Source: Sciurus carolinensis (lineage: Eukaryota > Chordata > Mammalia > Rodentia > Sciuridae). Taken from it: 64,000 bases of DNA. The notes below the pieces were generated by a model. The model was given only the letters and a program-made list of their open reading frames with translations, searched no databases and had not been told where the DNA came from. The translations under genes and the position numbers were made by a program. The stretch covers positions 4,510,783-4,574,782 of the forward strand of contig NW_025920103.1 in assembly GCF_902686445.1 (NCBI RefSeq), in the 5' to 3' direction. Every line of letters starts with the position of its first letter. Position 1 is the first letter of the stretch. This document shows, in pieces, positions 47,915 to 60,689 of this stretch.

Positions 47915-48933
47915 TCATTTTGTTGCTTTTGTTCCTTATAGACACACGTGACAGCAGACTGAATTTTGACATATTGTACACACATGGAGTATGCCTTATT
48001 CTAACTGGTATCCCATTCTTGGTATTGTGCATGATGTGGAGTTACTCTGGTCATGAAGGTGATGTTCGATTTACTTTACTGTCCTTTCCATTCCCATCCT
48101 CCCCTTCCCTTCCTCCCCCTTTGTCTAATCCAATGGACTTCTATTCTTCCCCTCTCCACCCTCCCTGTAGTGTGTTAGCATCAACTTATCAGAGAGAACA
48201 TTTGGCCTTTGGTTTTTTGGGATTGGCTTATCTCACTTAGCATGATATTCTCCAGTTCCATCTATTTACCCACAAATGCCATAATTTCATTCTTCTTTAT
48301 GGTTATGTAACATTCCATTGTGTATGTGCACCACATTTTCTTTATACATTCATCTTTTGAAAGGCACTTAGGTTTGTTCCTTGGCTTAGCTATTGTGACT
48401 TGAGCTGTTGTAAATATTGATGTGACTGTGTCACTATAATATGCTGACTTCAAGACCTTTGGGCATAAAGTGAGGAGTGGGATAACTGGGCTAAATGGTG
48501 GTTCCTTTCCAAGTTTTCTGAGGAATCTCCATACTGCTTTCCATAGTGGTTGCACTAATTTGCAGTTCCACCAGCAATGTATGAGTGTACCTTTTCCCCC
48601 ACAACCTCACCAACATTTGTTACTATTTGTATTCTTCATGATTGCCATTCTCACTGGGGTAAGCGGAAATCTGAGTGTAGTTTTAATTTGCATTTCTCAA
48701 TTGCTAGAGATGTGGAACATTTTTTCACCATTCATGTTTCTTCTTCCATGAAGTTCTTGTTCAATTCCTCTGCCCATTTATTGATTGGGTCCTTTCTTTT
48801 TTTGGTGTTAGTTTTTTGAGTTCTTTATATATCCTGGAGATTAGTGCTATATCTGAGGTACAGGAGGTAAACATTTTCTCCCATTCTGTAGGCTCTCTTT
48901 TCATGTTCTTGATTATTTCCTTTGCAGCAAAGA

Positions 48934-49643
48934 AGATTTTGAGTTTTTTTTTATTGTAAACAAATGGGATACATGTTGTTTCTCTGTTTGTACATGGAGT
49001 AAAGTCATACCATTTGTGTAATCATAAATTTACATAGGGTAATCATAGGTTTGATTCATTGTGTTATTTTTTCCTCCCCCCACCCCTCCCACCCCTCTTT
49101 TCCCTATATACAGTCCTTCCTTCCTCCATTCTTGCCACCCTCCTTAATCCTAACCCTAAACCTAACCCTAACCCTAACACTAACCCCTCCCACCCCCATT
49201 ATATGTCATTATCTGCTTATCAACGAGATCATTGGTCCTTTGTTTTTTTGAGATTGGCTTATCTCACTTAGCACTTAGCACGATATTCTCCAATTTCATC
49301 CATTTGCCTGCAAATGCCATAATTTTATCCGTCTTTATGGCTGAGTAATATTCCATTGTATATATACGCCACAGTTTCTTTATCCATTCATCAATTGAAG
49401 GACATCTAGGTTGGTTCCACAATCTGGCTATGGTGAATTGAGCAGCAATGAACATTGATGTGGCTGTGTCTCTGTAGTATGCTGATTTTAAGTCCTTTGG
49501 GTACAGGCCAAGGAGTGGGATAGGTGGATCAAATGGTGGGTCCATTCCAAGCTTTCTAAGGAATCTCCAAACTGCTTTCCAGAGTGGTTGCACTAATTTG
49601 CAACCCCACCAGCAATGTATGAGTGTACCTAGATTTTGAGTTT
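48934..49643 (-). mobile_element. Young 5'-truncated LINE-1 nested in the older L1
   Basis: A minus-strand insert of about 684 bp (48947-49630) with a poly(A) tail (poly-T after 48943), a 3' UTR matching copies A-C and the last part of ORF2. The 13-bp direct repeat 'agattttgagttt' is found at 48934-48946 and 49631-49643. Its 3' UTR has the longest TTAGGG-like array in the window. The ORF2 part (up to the Cys-rich region) is open over 49264-49656 but only as a fragment. Confidence 0.95.
49145..49184 (-). repeat. TTAGGG-like array in nested L1, longer form
   Basis: On the plus strand the order is TAATCC, TAACCC, TAAACC, TAACCC, TAACCC, TAACAC, TAACCC. That is about seven units against about five in the other copies, so the array length varies within the family. 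Confidence 0.9.
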
Positions 49644-50667
49644 GATACCATCCCATTTATTGATTCTTAATTTTACTTCTTGAGTTTTATGAGTCTTATT
49701 AGGGAAATCAAAAGCTGATGTGGTGAAGATTTGGGCCTACATTTTCTTCTAGTAAGTGCAGGGTCTCTGGTCTAATGCTCAGGTCCCTGATTCACTCAGT
49801 TTTGTGCAGGGTGAGAGTTGGAGTTCAATTTCATTCTGCTGTATATGGATTTCCAGTTTTCCCAGCACCATTTGTTGAAGAGGCTATTTTTTGCCAATGT
49901 ATGTTTATTGAGCCTTTGTCTTGTACAAGATCACTGTATTTATTTGGGTTTGTCTGTGTCTTCTATTCTGTTCCTTTGGTCTTCATGTCTGTTTTGCTGC
50001 AAATACTATGCTGTTTTTGTCTCTATAGTTCTGTAGTACAGTTTAAGGTCTGGTGTTGTGCTACCTCCTGCTTCACTCTTCCTGCTAAGAATCACTTTGG
50101 CTATTCTGGGCCTCTTATTTTTCCAAATTAATTTCATGACTGCTTTTACTATTTCTATGAAGAATGTCATTGGAATTTAAACAGGAATTGCATTAAATCT
50201 GTATAGAACTTTTGGTAGTATGACCATTTTGATAATATTAATTCTACCTATCCAAGAGCATGGTAGATATTTCCATTTTCTGAGGTCTTCTTCAACTTCT
50301 TTCTTTAGTGTTCTGTAGTTTTCATTTTACAGGTCTTTTACCTCTTTTGTTAGATTGATTCCCAAGTATTTTAATTTTTTGATGCTATTCAGAGAGGGAT
50401 AGCTTTCCTGATTTCTCTTTCAGATGACTCATCATTGGTGTATAGGAATGCAATTGACATATGGGTGATGATTTTATAGCTTATTGCTTTGCTGAATCCA
50501 TTCATGAGTTCTAGAAGCTATCTGGTAGATTTTTTGGGATCTTCTAAATATACAATCATGTCATTGGCAAATAGGGATAATTTGAGCTCTTCTCTTTGTA
50601 TTTATATCCTAATAATTTTAAGACCACATAATCCCACATGCAAATTAAACTTTTCAAGAAAAATTGT

Positions 50668-51190
50668 GATGGGCTGACAGATCTGGCTCCATGAGACTGT
50701 TATAGGCCAGACTATAAGGGAATTAACTAAACAGACTCCATTTTGCTTTGAGACTCCATGTTATGTAGGAAATAAGTTTCTTCCATGGGAACACTCCACC
50801 TCTGTACCCATCATCAGTTACTTAGTGTGACATGTTTAACAATACAGAAAGACAATTCCTATGTAAAGAAAAAATGCTCTCTTTTGATTCCTATTGCTCC
50901 TAACCAGTGTATCATGTAATCAGTAATTGTGTGGATGTTAGTAACCATTCTTTAGTTTGTACCTAGTTAAGATCATTTTGACCCACTTCTCCCTCTGTTG
51001 ATGATCTCATGATGTTAATTTGTAATTTTGAATCACAGCAACAGACACTTATGATTGATGTGATTTTTGGTATAAGAAACCCTGCAACCCTATGGTTGGG
51101 GCTGTTCTCCTAATAACCATTTTTTTGGGGCATTGTGTGGACAGTCAGTTGGACAGCTTAATAATTTGGACTTCTCAGTGGTGATTGGTC
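50668..51190 (+). mobile_element. Candidate solo LTR (ERV1-like)
   Basis: The region starts with TG-rich sequence ('tgatgggctgaca') and has a TATA-like 'tataagaaaccctgc' near 51072. An 'aataa' signal follows near 51111, then a short tail 'ggcattgtgtggaca..cttctca'. This order (U3, TATA, poly(A) signal, U5) is typical of a solo LTR. Family and exact ends are not established, and I found no clear flanking duplication. Confidence 0.5.
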
Positions 51191-53279
51191 TGTTCTTAAG
51201 AAATAGAGAAATGCACATATTATTTTTATAATATGTGTTTATAATGTTTAATTTTCACATGAGATAAATGAGATAAAACTTTTAAAATAAGCATTGATAA
51301 AAAACCCTGAAATATAATTTTGGCATTAGGATCCACTGGTACATTAAGCAATCATGTATCAAATAGGTTTTCTTTCATTCTTGCAAGAATTTTTCAATAT
51401 TAATAAATCTGTTAATAGGATGTATAATATCATTAGATCAAAGTGAAAATTATAAGGCATCTCTTAGTACTAAAAACATGTTTGACCAACTAACAGACTG
51501 AGAATTGATGATATTTTGAGATTTTTCACTTAGTGAGGGAAAGTCAGCATCATCCTTGCTAAAGTCAAGAACAGTGGGATCATCTCCCTACTTTAAAAAA
51601 TGTTTGCAATTGTATATAGACACACTTGAATGCATTTATTTGCATTTTCTACCAGAAAAATGCTCTCTAAACTGTCATGAAGAAATGATGAGGGTTGATT
51701 TAGACTATTCAGTTTTAGCTTGAATTCATGAGCATTCTGTGTATCCCATTCCACACCAAAGCAGGTTAGTAATAAACAATTTTTAATTAACAAGGGCATT
51801 TTTTTAGGAAAAATCCAGCTTTTTATAAAGCTGTCACACACTTTTTTGCAAAAACATTAACATAAAATCTGTGACAATTTGGGGATAAAATATGGTAAAA
51901 TCTGGTCAAATTGGAAAGCCTCCTTGGGTCTCCCAGATCCCTCCAAGGCCCACAGAGCACGGATTCTCTGAGGCATCTTGGAAAACATGGAAAGCATTTA
52001 AATACTCTCTGGTTTGTAAGCAGTCTTTATTCTTCCTAGGCTTTGAAATTAGTCAAAATATCTTCTCAAATTAGAAATGTCTTACTATGTGCTCAGAATT
52101 AATTTTAGGTATAAAATCTCAAACAGCACTTGAGTGTGAACACTGAGTAGGGCACACCTGGACCCCTTGCCCACAGGAAGAGGTTTCGGGAACAGGATGC
52201 TGGAGGACAGGTCCTGCTCGGCCAGGGCCTGACCCTGCCTCCCTCATGCAGGAAGCCAGGAGCAGCACAGTTCAACTGGCTACCAGCTCATCACAGCTAA
52301 CTGCTGGTGGGGTCACTATGAGTGGTCTCAGCTGGGCAGCTGAAAGTGTAAGAGGAGGAGAGCAGAACAGCTGCAAGGTGCTGGTGTTGTTGGTGATGAG
52401 GGGCCTCATAGGCAGGTCAAGGGTGATGCCAGATGTGAAGGACACTTACAAAATCAGAAAAATAGCCTGAGTGAAGCTATGCCCTTATCATAAAGCAGTT
52501 CGTCACAGGTTTTCCCTGGGCAAGCCTGTCTGTGTGGGAACCTCCAAGCCTAGCACCTTGAAGGTGAGCATGTGCCCGGAGCTCTCCAGGCACAAGGCCT
52601 GGCCATGCCGCCTGTCCTGACCAGACATCCCCAACCTTCAGTTGTTCTACAGTCAACCTTTTGAGATCTGGATTCAACATTTGGAAAACAGAATCTTCAA
52701 AGCCAGGCGTGCAGACAAGGTGAAGCTGGTGGGATGTCTGCCTTGGGGTTGGGCTGAGGGGCTGGCTGGGCTCAGCTTCAGTCTGTTGGAACGACTGGGG
52801 TGCTCATCAACTTGAGGAATTACTCATTTTTTAGCTTAATTTAATTGGAGTCTTAAATATTTGCAATGACAGTTTTAAGTTGGTTATAAAAATATAAACT
52901 TAATAGGCCAGCATGCGGCTCAAAGGGGAAGCCCACTGCCCCTGGCCCAAGGCCCACCGTCTCCCCATCTGTGCCCCAGTTACGACTGCTCAGTTTCTGT
53001 GTGAAGCAATTTGGTTTATAAGAGTTTTGAAAAGTAGTCCACTACAATTTAGACAAAAATATGCAGCACACATAACTGAGAAAAGAAATGTTTAAAATTT
53101 CCAAATTAGCTTTGCATGTTGTGAGTGGGAAACAGATGTTAAACACAAATCAGACTGCCAAGGTGGAAAGAAGTCTGCCAGCGTCTGCAATCCAGACTGC
53201 AGACCTGGGGTGAGGCTGGGGACGCACTGGGACTTTCAATTAGAGCCACAACCAATCACCCTGCCTCCTAGTTTAATCC
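51191..53279. other. Intergenic, nothing recognised
   Basis: AT-rich to about 52080, then mixed. No ORF above 82 codons and no recognisable repeat. Confidence 0.55.
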
Positions 53280-53465
53280 AGGTAATGATAGCTGATATTT
53301 GCCGAGTGTCACTGTGTGCTGGATACCATACCGAAGCCTTATATGGAATAATTCAGTAGCCTGTGAGGCAGATGCTACAATGGCCTCAATCTGGACTGAG
53401 GAAAGAGGGGGACAAAGACATGAAGCAACCCACCCAAACTCTGGCAAATAAATGACAGTCATAGG
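53280..53465 (-). mobile_element. MIR SINE
   Basis: 'tgatagctgatatttgccgagtgtcactgtgtgctggatacc', 'tagcctgtgaggcagatgctac' and 'actgaggaaagagg...gaagcaacccacccaaactc' run parallel to the reverse complement of MIR along most of its length. Confidence 0.85.
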
Positions 53466-54085
53466 CAAACCCAGGGGATTCCAGGATGTATATGACTGTG
53501 CATGGAAAAGTGGAGAATGCCTGGCTGCCTCCTGATGGAGTCATGAGACAGAACCAGGAATTGAGTGCATTCTCAATACAGGCTTTAAAACTGCCCCAGG
53601 TGATGAATATGCTGATCACTGAGTGATCACTACCCAATGTGTGCATGCATTGAAAGGTCCCACTGTATCTCACAAAAATGTGCAAGCGCTATGGCATCAA
53701 TCAAAACAACAAATACAAATTGCACATGAAAGCAATCCAAACAGTACAAAGTACTACATAAGGTACAGTGGCAAGCATATATAGAAGCTAGAAATATCAA
53801 TAAATGCTGAGTCTAAGGGCAGTATTGATTACTGTGTTCCAAAGTACCTTTGGAGAAGGTACTTTGGAGAATCAAGACACATTGTATAACTTAAACTGAT
53901 GGATGGATATATATTTTAATTAAGTACACTTATATGCACACAACCAAAAAGTTAACTCCATACAATTTTTCAGTATAATTACAAATATCTATATTTGATA
54001 TCAGTTACTTTGTAAAATTAAGTAAAATATAAAATTAGGGTAAAAAGACACTCAAGTGCAAATATTTCCCATTGTGATATTTGGC
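53466..54085. other. Intergenic, nothing recognised
   Basis: AT-rich. A short direct repeat 'aaagtacctttggagaaggtactttgg' near 53841-53867 can also fold as a hairpin. No gene. Confidence 0.5.
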
Positions 54086-54447
54086 TCTGTTGTGATTTGG
54101 ATCTGAAATGTCTCCCAGAGTCACGTGACAGAGAGTGGATCACCAGGACTCTGACCTCATTGGAGGATTGATCTACTGGATGGATTACTGGGGGATGGTG
54201 GCAGTTGGGGGCAGGAGGGCCATGGGTGCAGGAAGTAGATCTGTCTTGTTCCTGCCCCCTCCTGGCTGCCGCCCCCAGCTTTCCACTGCCACGCCCTCCC
54301 ACCATCCTGTTAGGTGACCCCAGCACAGAGCAATGGAGCCAGCTAACCATGGACCCAATCTCTGAAACCCTGAACCAAAATAAATGTCTCCTCTCCTAAG
54401 TTGCTCTCCTCGGATATTTGTTACAGCAACATAAAGCTGTGACATGG
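54086..54447 (+). mobile_element. ERVL-MaLR LTR (MT-like)
   Basis: It begins 'tgttgtgatttggatctgaaatgtctccc', has an AATAAA at about 54380, and ends 'tatttgttacagcaacataaagctgtgaca'. This is the start, polyadenylation signal and terminus of a MaLR LTR. It is the same class as 28595-28935 but in the opposite orientation and better preserved. Confidence 0.82.
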
Positions 54448-54893
54448 ATGGTCCCTATAATGAGGTGCCATCCTCTCAGGAAGAGTGGGAACTCACTAAT
54501 CTAAGATGATGGGCAGGACTTTGGAGCAGGGCAATGAGGGTGATGCAGAAACCAGCATCCCGTGTCCCTGCTTTACCTCTGGTGGCATCAAAGCCCCATG
54601 ATTGTCACTGCAGGCAAGGGAACAGACAGGTGATGATGAGGCCAGGGAAGTTTGTGTCTGGAAGATGAGTTCCAGCAGGTGGGGAGCATCAGTCAGCAGG
54701 ACCCAGCCTTCCAAGACCCCATCTACAGGCTCCTGGCCATGGGTACATAAGCTGGGTCCACTGATTGGCACTGGTGTCCCCAGAGCAACCTAAGCACTCA
54801 CTCACGCGCAGCTCAGATGAAGACCCCAGCCCCTGGTGTCTAAAATAAAATACTGTAAGTTCTGAGCTGCTGGACTCCATTAGTGTAAGGAAT
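54448..54893. other. Intergenic, nothing recognised
   Basis: No gene. An AATAAA-like 'ctaaaataaaatac' occurs at about 54840, perhaps the end of another decayed LTR. Confidence 0.45.
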
Positions 54894-55505
54894 CCCCCGA
54901 AAACCATACCAGACACGGGAAATCATATAAGGGAGTTTATTAAGCAAACAGAGTCTCCCTGCAGAGTAAGAGAGAAAATGAGAGGAAAAGAAAGGGAAAG
55001 AGAAAGGGTGCATGCAAGAAAGAGTGTGAAAAACGAGGAGGAGAAATTAAGCAAGTGTGTAGGAGAGAAAAGCAAGAGAGTGCTATCTTTAAGCAGTGAA
55101 GCTATCTTTAAGAATCCCGCCAGGCTAACAGGGGACCAATAATGGAGAAGGATACTTGCAAGATGACTGATGAACCAATAGCTAGCTAGGACGTTCACAG
55201 ACTGACAGTAGTTGGGAGGTGGGGAAAATGGCTGCACCGGAAAGGGTGGGGAGAGCAGCTTTCAGACTGACAAGCCAGGTTGTGATGCAAGGGAAAGTGC
55301 GGGGGAGCAGCTTTGTATTACAATTAGTGTGTACTCCATTTCCCAGGAGGGAAGAGAGAGCTGCAGACAGGATGCCCCAGTCACGTGCCCTTCTGGGAAG
55401 ACCCTGGACCCTGGGTTCTATGTGGATGTACACCTGTGTCACTGTGTCAGACACTGTAAAGGATGGAGCTTAAAGCAGAGTGGGCAGGTGAAGCTTGCTT
55501 CTACC
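54894..55505 (-). mobile_element. Candidate solo LTR
   Basis: The plus-strand start 'tgtaaggaatcccccgaaaacc' and the 'gtttattaag' at about 54935-54945 read on the minus strand as an AATAAA signal followed by a short U5 ending in TTACA. Upstream (to the right) are a purine-rich region and U3-like sequence. The layout fits an ERV LTR, but the family is not assigned and the right end is uncertain because it passes into a repeat tract. Confidence 0.6.
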
Positions 55506-55797
55506 ATTTGAGTCACCTCCCCCAGTCGCCTCCACTGAATCGCTTCACCTAAGTCCCCTCCCCTGAACCCTCTCCCAAGTCACCTTCCCCAAGTCTTCTC
55601 CTCTGAGCAGCCTCCCCTGAGTCCCCTCCCTGATCCCCTCCCCTGAGTTCTCTCTCCTGAGTCCCCTCCCTAAATCCCCTCCCCTGAATTGCCTTGCCTG
55701 CATCACCTCCCCTGAGTCACCTCCCCTGAGTCCCCTCCCCTGTGTTCTCTCCCCTGAGTCCCCTCTTCTCATCCTCTCCCCTTATCCCCTCTCCTTT
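55506..55797 (+). repeat. CT-rich minisatellite (CCCCTGAGTC-like units)
   Basis: A tandem array of roughly 10- and 14-15-bp units built on 'cccctgagtc' and 'cccctccc', with some 20 units of variable quality. It abuts the LTR-like repeat. A 75-codon minus frame (55545-55772) made only of repeats such as R-G-G-D-S-G-E is an artefact. Confidence 0.9.
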
Positions 55798-58700
55798 CTT
55801 GATCCTCTGGAACCATATAGCCAGAGCTCCCACCATGTCCTGACAGTGTGGTGCCAGCAGGGTCTCAGCACAAAACCAGATCAGGGGGCCACTGGCCCAT
55901 AGAGACAGAGTTTGTGACTAGTGGCCCAGAGCTCCTGGGCCACAGGGTGCCACCGGGGCTCCCCAAGCACTTCCATCCCAGGGGTAGACCCTACTGAATT
56001 TGGGCCTGGGCTTCCAGACTCTGAGAAGCCAGAACCCAGGATGGCATGAACGTTTTCCAGGGGCAGACACTGGCCAAGACTCCTAATTTAAAAGGCTATC
56101 TCTGCCTTGAACAGAGTCAACCAAGAGAACTCTGAGAAGAGCTGACCCATGCACTGTCATGACTAACCTTGTGTCTTGAGGCTGTGTCTAGCACACAAAA
56201 GGAAAAAAGCAAACCAGGGTCGCCACGGCAGACGCCAACACTCCTGGAGTTCCAGGGTGCTGGGTGAAGCTGCCCGTCATTTGATGTCCTGGTAGGACAG
56301 TGACACCCTGGAAACCTCCAGGGAGGTTGTTGTCAAGTGGTCCTCAGGCAGGTGGCAATCCCTGGGAAGCAGGTTTTTTGAAGGGAGCTGTCTCATTTTC
56401 TCCCCTCTGAAAGCCAGAAGTGGGGTCTGACTGATCACACCATTGTTTCTGGTTCCAGTTCTCACCCATGATGCAGTCAGGGAGATATCTAACCCAGAGC
56501 CACGAGGAGCGAAGAGTGCGCCTGGTTGACTTACAGACACAAATGGTTTAAGCCTGGTAACTGCTTTTCAAGGAAGATCCTTCAATGGTCTCTGCAGAGG
56601 AAGAAATTGTGCCCAGGTTTCCCCAGCAGGCATGTGCCAGAGTAGGGACAGAGACCCAGGCACTGATGAGTCATGCCTGGCTTAACATGTGGGCTGCCTC
56701 CCACATGGACCTGCTGAGACTGATGGCAGGTGTGATCTGGATGGTCACATGCATTTCATTGTGCACTGAAATGCAGGTGACCACACAGTGGTTGCAAGTT
56801 CCAGGTACCTCTTTCTCCTGAGAACTGGCAAGATCCTATAAGGAGAGCAGCTAAGGAGCTCTTGCCTCAAGGCAGAGTCTGAACAATGATGGTTACTTCT
56901 CACTTCAAAGTTCTGTGTCCACCATGCATCTTAGCTTCAAGAATCACATCTGTTTTTCTTTTCTCCACACCTGACTTCACATTTGAGCCTCTGATGTGGG
57001 CCAGACTGGGACTGTGGTCTTTTCCTGTTCCCTTACACCCACTGGCATCTATTGTCCAAGTTCACAAGTCCAGCTGCCAGCATGATGGCCACCTGTTGCC
57101 AGGTCTCCCTGGGTCTCTGCTTGGTCTCCTGGCCCCAGGTCTACCCTCAGGCCGCTCTGCCTCTGATTGCCAGGAGCTAGGTGTGCTTCACTTCACTGGC
57201 CCCACCCTGGGCTCTGGGGTGCTTCTGGCTGTTCTCCTTCCCAACCTGGCTCTCCCCCAGGCTGCCTTACTGTCTGGCAGCCTTTCCCCCTCTCTAGCTG
57301 GGTTTTGTGATAAATTGTTACAGTCAGGTGGAATTTTGTTTTCTACTGAGTTGCATCCCAGTCTTCTGGCTGTTTTCCCACCTGTCTCAGGAAATCTAGC
57401 ATAGACCACTCCATTACTAAAGGGGCCGGCTCCTTTTCAGTATCACATTTGAACGACCACACTGTATGGGGCACTCAGTATCTCTGAGGGTGTCATTGGG
57501 CACCACCTCTCTGACACTGTGCACAGCCCCCCTGTTCCCCCAGCACAGCCCCACTCAACCCATCCTTCCCTTTACCCTGATCCAACCCCAACAGCCCTTG
57601 CCTCAGCCTGTTGCCCAATCTGGAAACACTCTGCTGGTTGGGTTGAATATCAGAGCCAGCAGGATCACTTTTAATTAAGCCAGAGGCTCTGCAGGTGGCA
57701 GCTGGGAGCTGGGCATGGCAGTATTAAGAGCTCCCCTGGGGAATCCACTCTCTTTAAGCCCAAGGAATTCAGATCTGGAAAAATCCAGGCTCTGTTCTCT
57801 GCACCAAGGTGAGAAGGTTCCACAGCCCCAACCAGCTCGCACCCAGTTCTTATTCTTGGCAGGGAACATAGATGCAGCCAAAGTACCTTGATGAAAAACA
57901 GGTGGGTTTTCCGAAATATGTTTTGACTTTTCCCAGGGCTGGAGGCCATGATTCCTGTCCACGGAACCCAATGGTAGGAAATTGAGGCAAAGGCATTCAA
58001 CCATAGTTGAATATATACATATCCAATTATGAAGTTTTTAGATTTTAACATTCTTGACTCCCCTAGTTTTTAAAAATTTAAGTATTTTCCTCCATTTTTG
58101 TATATCCCCATTATAGGAAAACATAGAAAATACTTACAACCCAAACAAAGAAGCTAAAAAAAATTCATACTTAAACCACTCAGAAATAAACTAACGGTAA
58201 TTCTTTATCATCTTTCCATTTATTATGTACACATATGTATTGTTGCGTACATTGCATTGAGTCATTGTATTCATCGTATACAGCCATATATCATGTGGAA
58301 CAGTAATCTCCCTGGTCTGTAACTTGTAGGCAGGTCAGGAAAACATTACAAAGGTCAGATTCAAATTTGAGCCCCTGCAAGGACCTGGTTCCTGGTCTTC
58401 GGCTCAGCGTTGCCTTTGTGCTTCCTTGGTGCCGAGGCCTCAGACGGGATGTCAGAGTGAGGTCCTGAACCCCTCAGTGACTTCCTATGAGGGGAGGGTA
58501 GCTGCTGGAAAGGGGATCCGAGTATCAAGTTTGCTTTTTCCTCTGGTGGCCGCTGGCTGTTGGCAGAAGAAATCGCAAGGCTGGTGTCAGCCAACTTCGT
58601 TCACATCCTGCACTGTGCACTCCACGTGATTTTGTTTGTGGCTTCAGAAAAACATGGGTAGGTATTGCAGTCTTGGGGCCACAGCTAGTGAGAGTCCAAG

Positions 58701-59739
58701 TCCCACACTCAGCATGGGGGAGTGGGGACTCAGGGTTAGGAGGTGTCCCTGGCCAGAACGAAGGCAAACATCGTGCTGCTCTGCAAAACCTGTTCTTCCC
58801 ATGTCCTCCCTCCCTTGCTCCAGCACACTCTGGAGTGGTCTCGGGGTCATGGCTTAGAAGTCGCATTTTCTTCTCAGGACCTTGGGAAGTCACCTGAACC
58901 TGGTCTTCGTGGATTTCCGTGGATTTCTGACTTAAAGGATTTCAGGGTCAGCTCTTCAGTTAAGTTGGCTGAAGTCTCCTGAGGCTGCAGAGTGACACCA
59001 TCTATTGCCACCCCATGCAGAAGGGAGGGGTCTGGGTGGCCATGGATGACATGACTGAGGCCTCAACCTTCACACACCAGGACACACCATGGCCACAGTA
59101 CTGCATCTCTGTTCAGCTCCAAGCAGACTGGCTCACTTGCTCCAGCTTAGAGCAACTGCAGCACAGTTCCTGTGCAAAGTCTGGCAGGTGACTGACATCA
59201 GGGCTGGGGCCCCTGAGATATGAGTGCCATGTGCTTGCAGGACTTTCTCCTTGCAGGTCACCTCAGAGGCAGAAGCTCGCCCACATCACACTGTTCTGAG
59301 TCTCCATAGAAATGGCTGTGCAGAGGCAACACCTGAATCAGGCCATCAGCTTGCACCCTGTTTGGCATCAGGAAAGGCCACATGCAGAATGTCCACTGCC
59401 ACTGGCCACAGCACCCGCTGTGCACTGGGCTGGTCTCATATGCAAGCTGATGTGGCCAATTCCTTCCAGAGGTGGGACTGGGGAAGTGGGCTCTTCTGAT
59501 TCACTGGTGGGTGTCCCTCTTTCATGGTTGATGAGGACTGCCGCGCTCCTCTGCATTCTGCTCTGGCCACTTCCTGGTTGCACAGCTGGCAGCTCTGTCT
59601 ATTGTCTGCTGCGTCTCCCTGGGCCCCAGCTTCAGCTCTGCACTTACCTGCTTTCCCTTTGATGTCCCTCACACGTCCCCCTTGCCTCTTTCTATTTCTG
59701 TTCTGTCCTAACAATTTAACTTAGTTGGTGGTGAACACA
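55798..59739. other. Intergenic, no gene recognised
   Basis: About 4 kb of mixed sequence. The longest frames (172 codons at 56886-57404 +, 126 codons at 57671-58051 -) show no domain and no splice sites that would link them. The segment at about 58060-58340 is AT-rich and may be an ancient transposon, which I cannot name. Confidence 0.5.
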
Positions 59740-59915
59740 GTACGGTGTGGGCTGGAAAGTCTGACTGCCTGGAATTTTGAGAAGCAAGCTGGTTTTTCCT
59801 GTGTGACCTTGAACAATATTCCTAATATTGTCTAAATCCCATTTTTTCATCCATAAAATGAAGGAAAGGTAAAGTCCCTATCTCATATGGCTCTTGGGAA
59901 TTTATAATGCTGATG
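59740..59915 (+). mobile_element. MIR SINE
   Basis: 'ggctggaaagtctgactgcctgg', 'cctgtgtgaccttgaacaat', 'cccattttttcatccataaaatgaagg' and 'cctatctcatatggctcttggga' align in order with MIR on the plus strand. Confidence 0.85.
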
Positions 59916-59959
59916 TGATATGGTTCAAAGATATGCTTGCAATTGTTTTTTCCCTTTCA

Positions 59960-60675
59960 AAAATTGTGGTAACAAAAATCACAGGAACTCAGATGATCTT
60001 TAGCAACTATTTTGAAAATGTATACTCCAATAAATTGGAAAGCCTAGAAGACATAGATAATCTTCTAGACATATACAACCTGCCAACATTGAATCAATGA
60101 GGCATAGAAAACCTAAGCAGACCAGTAAAGAACAAAGAAAAGGACGTGATGGACTCTCAGCTGACTTCTACCAAACCTTTAAAGAAGAACTGATACCAAT
60201 ACTCTTCAGATTATTCTATGAACTAGAAAGGGATGGAAAACTTTCAAATTCATTCTATGAAGCCAGTATCACTCTCATACAAAAGCCATATAAGCACACA
60301 TCAAGGAAAGAGAACAGTAGACCTATATCCCTGATGAATTCAGATGCAGAAATCCTTAATCAAATATTAGCCAATCATGTTCAACAGCATGTTAAGAAGA
60401 TTGCACATGATGACCAAGTTCATTTTACCCCACAGAAGCAAGGATGGTTTAACATACACAAATCCATAAGCGTATTCATCATATAACAGAGTTAAGGATG
60501 AAATCACTCAGTCGTCTCAGTAGATGCAGAGAAGGCCTTTGACAAAATTCAGCACCCACTCATGAGAAAAATGCTAGTAAACTAAGCATGGAAGGAACAT
60601 CTTAACATCATTGAAAACTCACAGCCAACCTCATAGCAAATGGGGAAAAACTAAAAGCATTTCCTGAGAAATGGA
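59960..60675 (+). mobile_element. Ancient LINE-1 ORF2 fragment
   Basis: Encodes diverged pieces of the L1 reverse transcriptase: 'NYFENVYSNKLESLEDI' at about 60007-60057, then '[21 protein letters not shown]' and '[13 protein letters not shown]' at about 60150-60390, and a decayed '[15 protein letters not shown]' at about 60515-60555. There are many stops and frameshifts. It is much older than the young family. Confidence 0.9.
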
Positions 60676-60689
60676 AAACTGTACCCATT

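Larger units (their letters stand above)
47915..50615 (-). mobile_element. Older LINE-1, split by a younger L1
   Basis: Minus-strand L1 in two blocks, 47915-48946 (3' UTR and ORF2 C-terminus) and 49631-50615 (more 5' ORF2). They join smoothly if the L1 between them is removed. ORF2 reads with many stops and indels. At the codon where copies B and C share a stop, this older copy has the sense codon TAC (complement near 50316), so the stop is derived. The 5' end is truncated near 50615. Confidence 0.9.

Noticed and set aside
55545..55772. Minus-strand frame of Arg-Gly-Gly-Asp-Ser-like repeats
   Set aside because: Direct translation of the CT-rich minisatellite.
56886..57404. 172-codon plus-strand frame
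   Set aside because: No recognisable domain, no splice context or promoter, and composition is typical of stop-poor pyrimidine-rich intergenic DNA.
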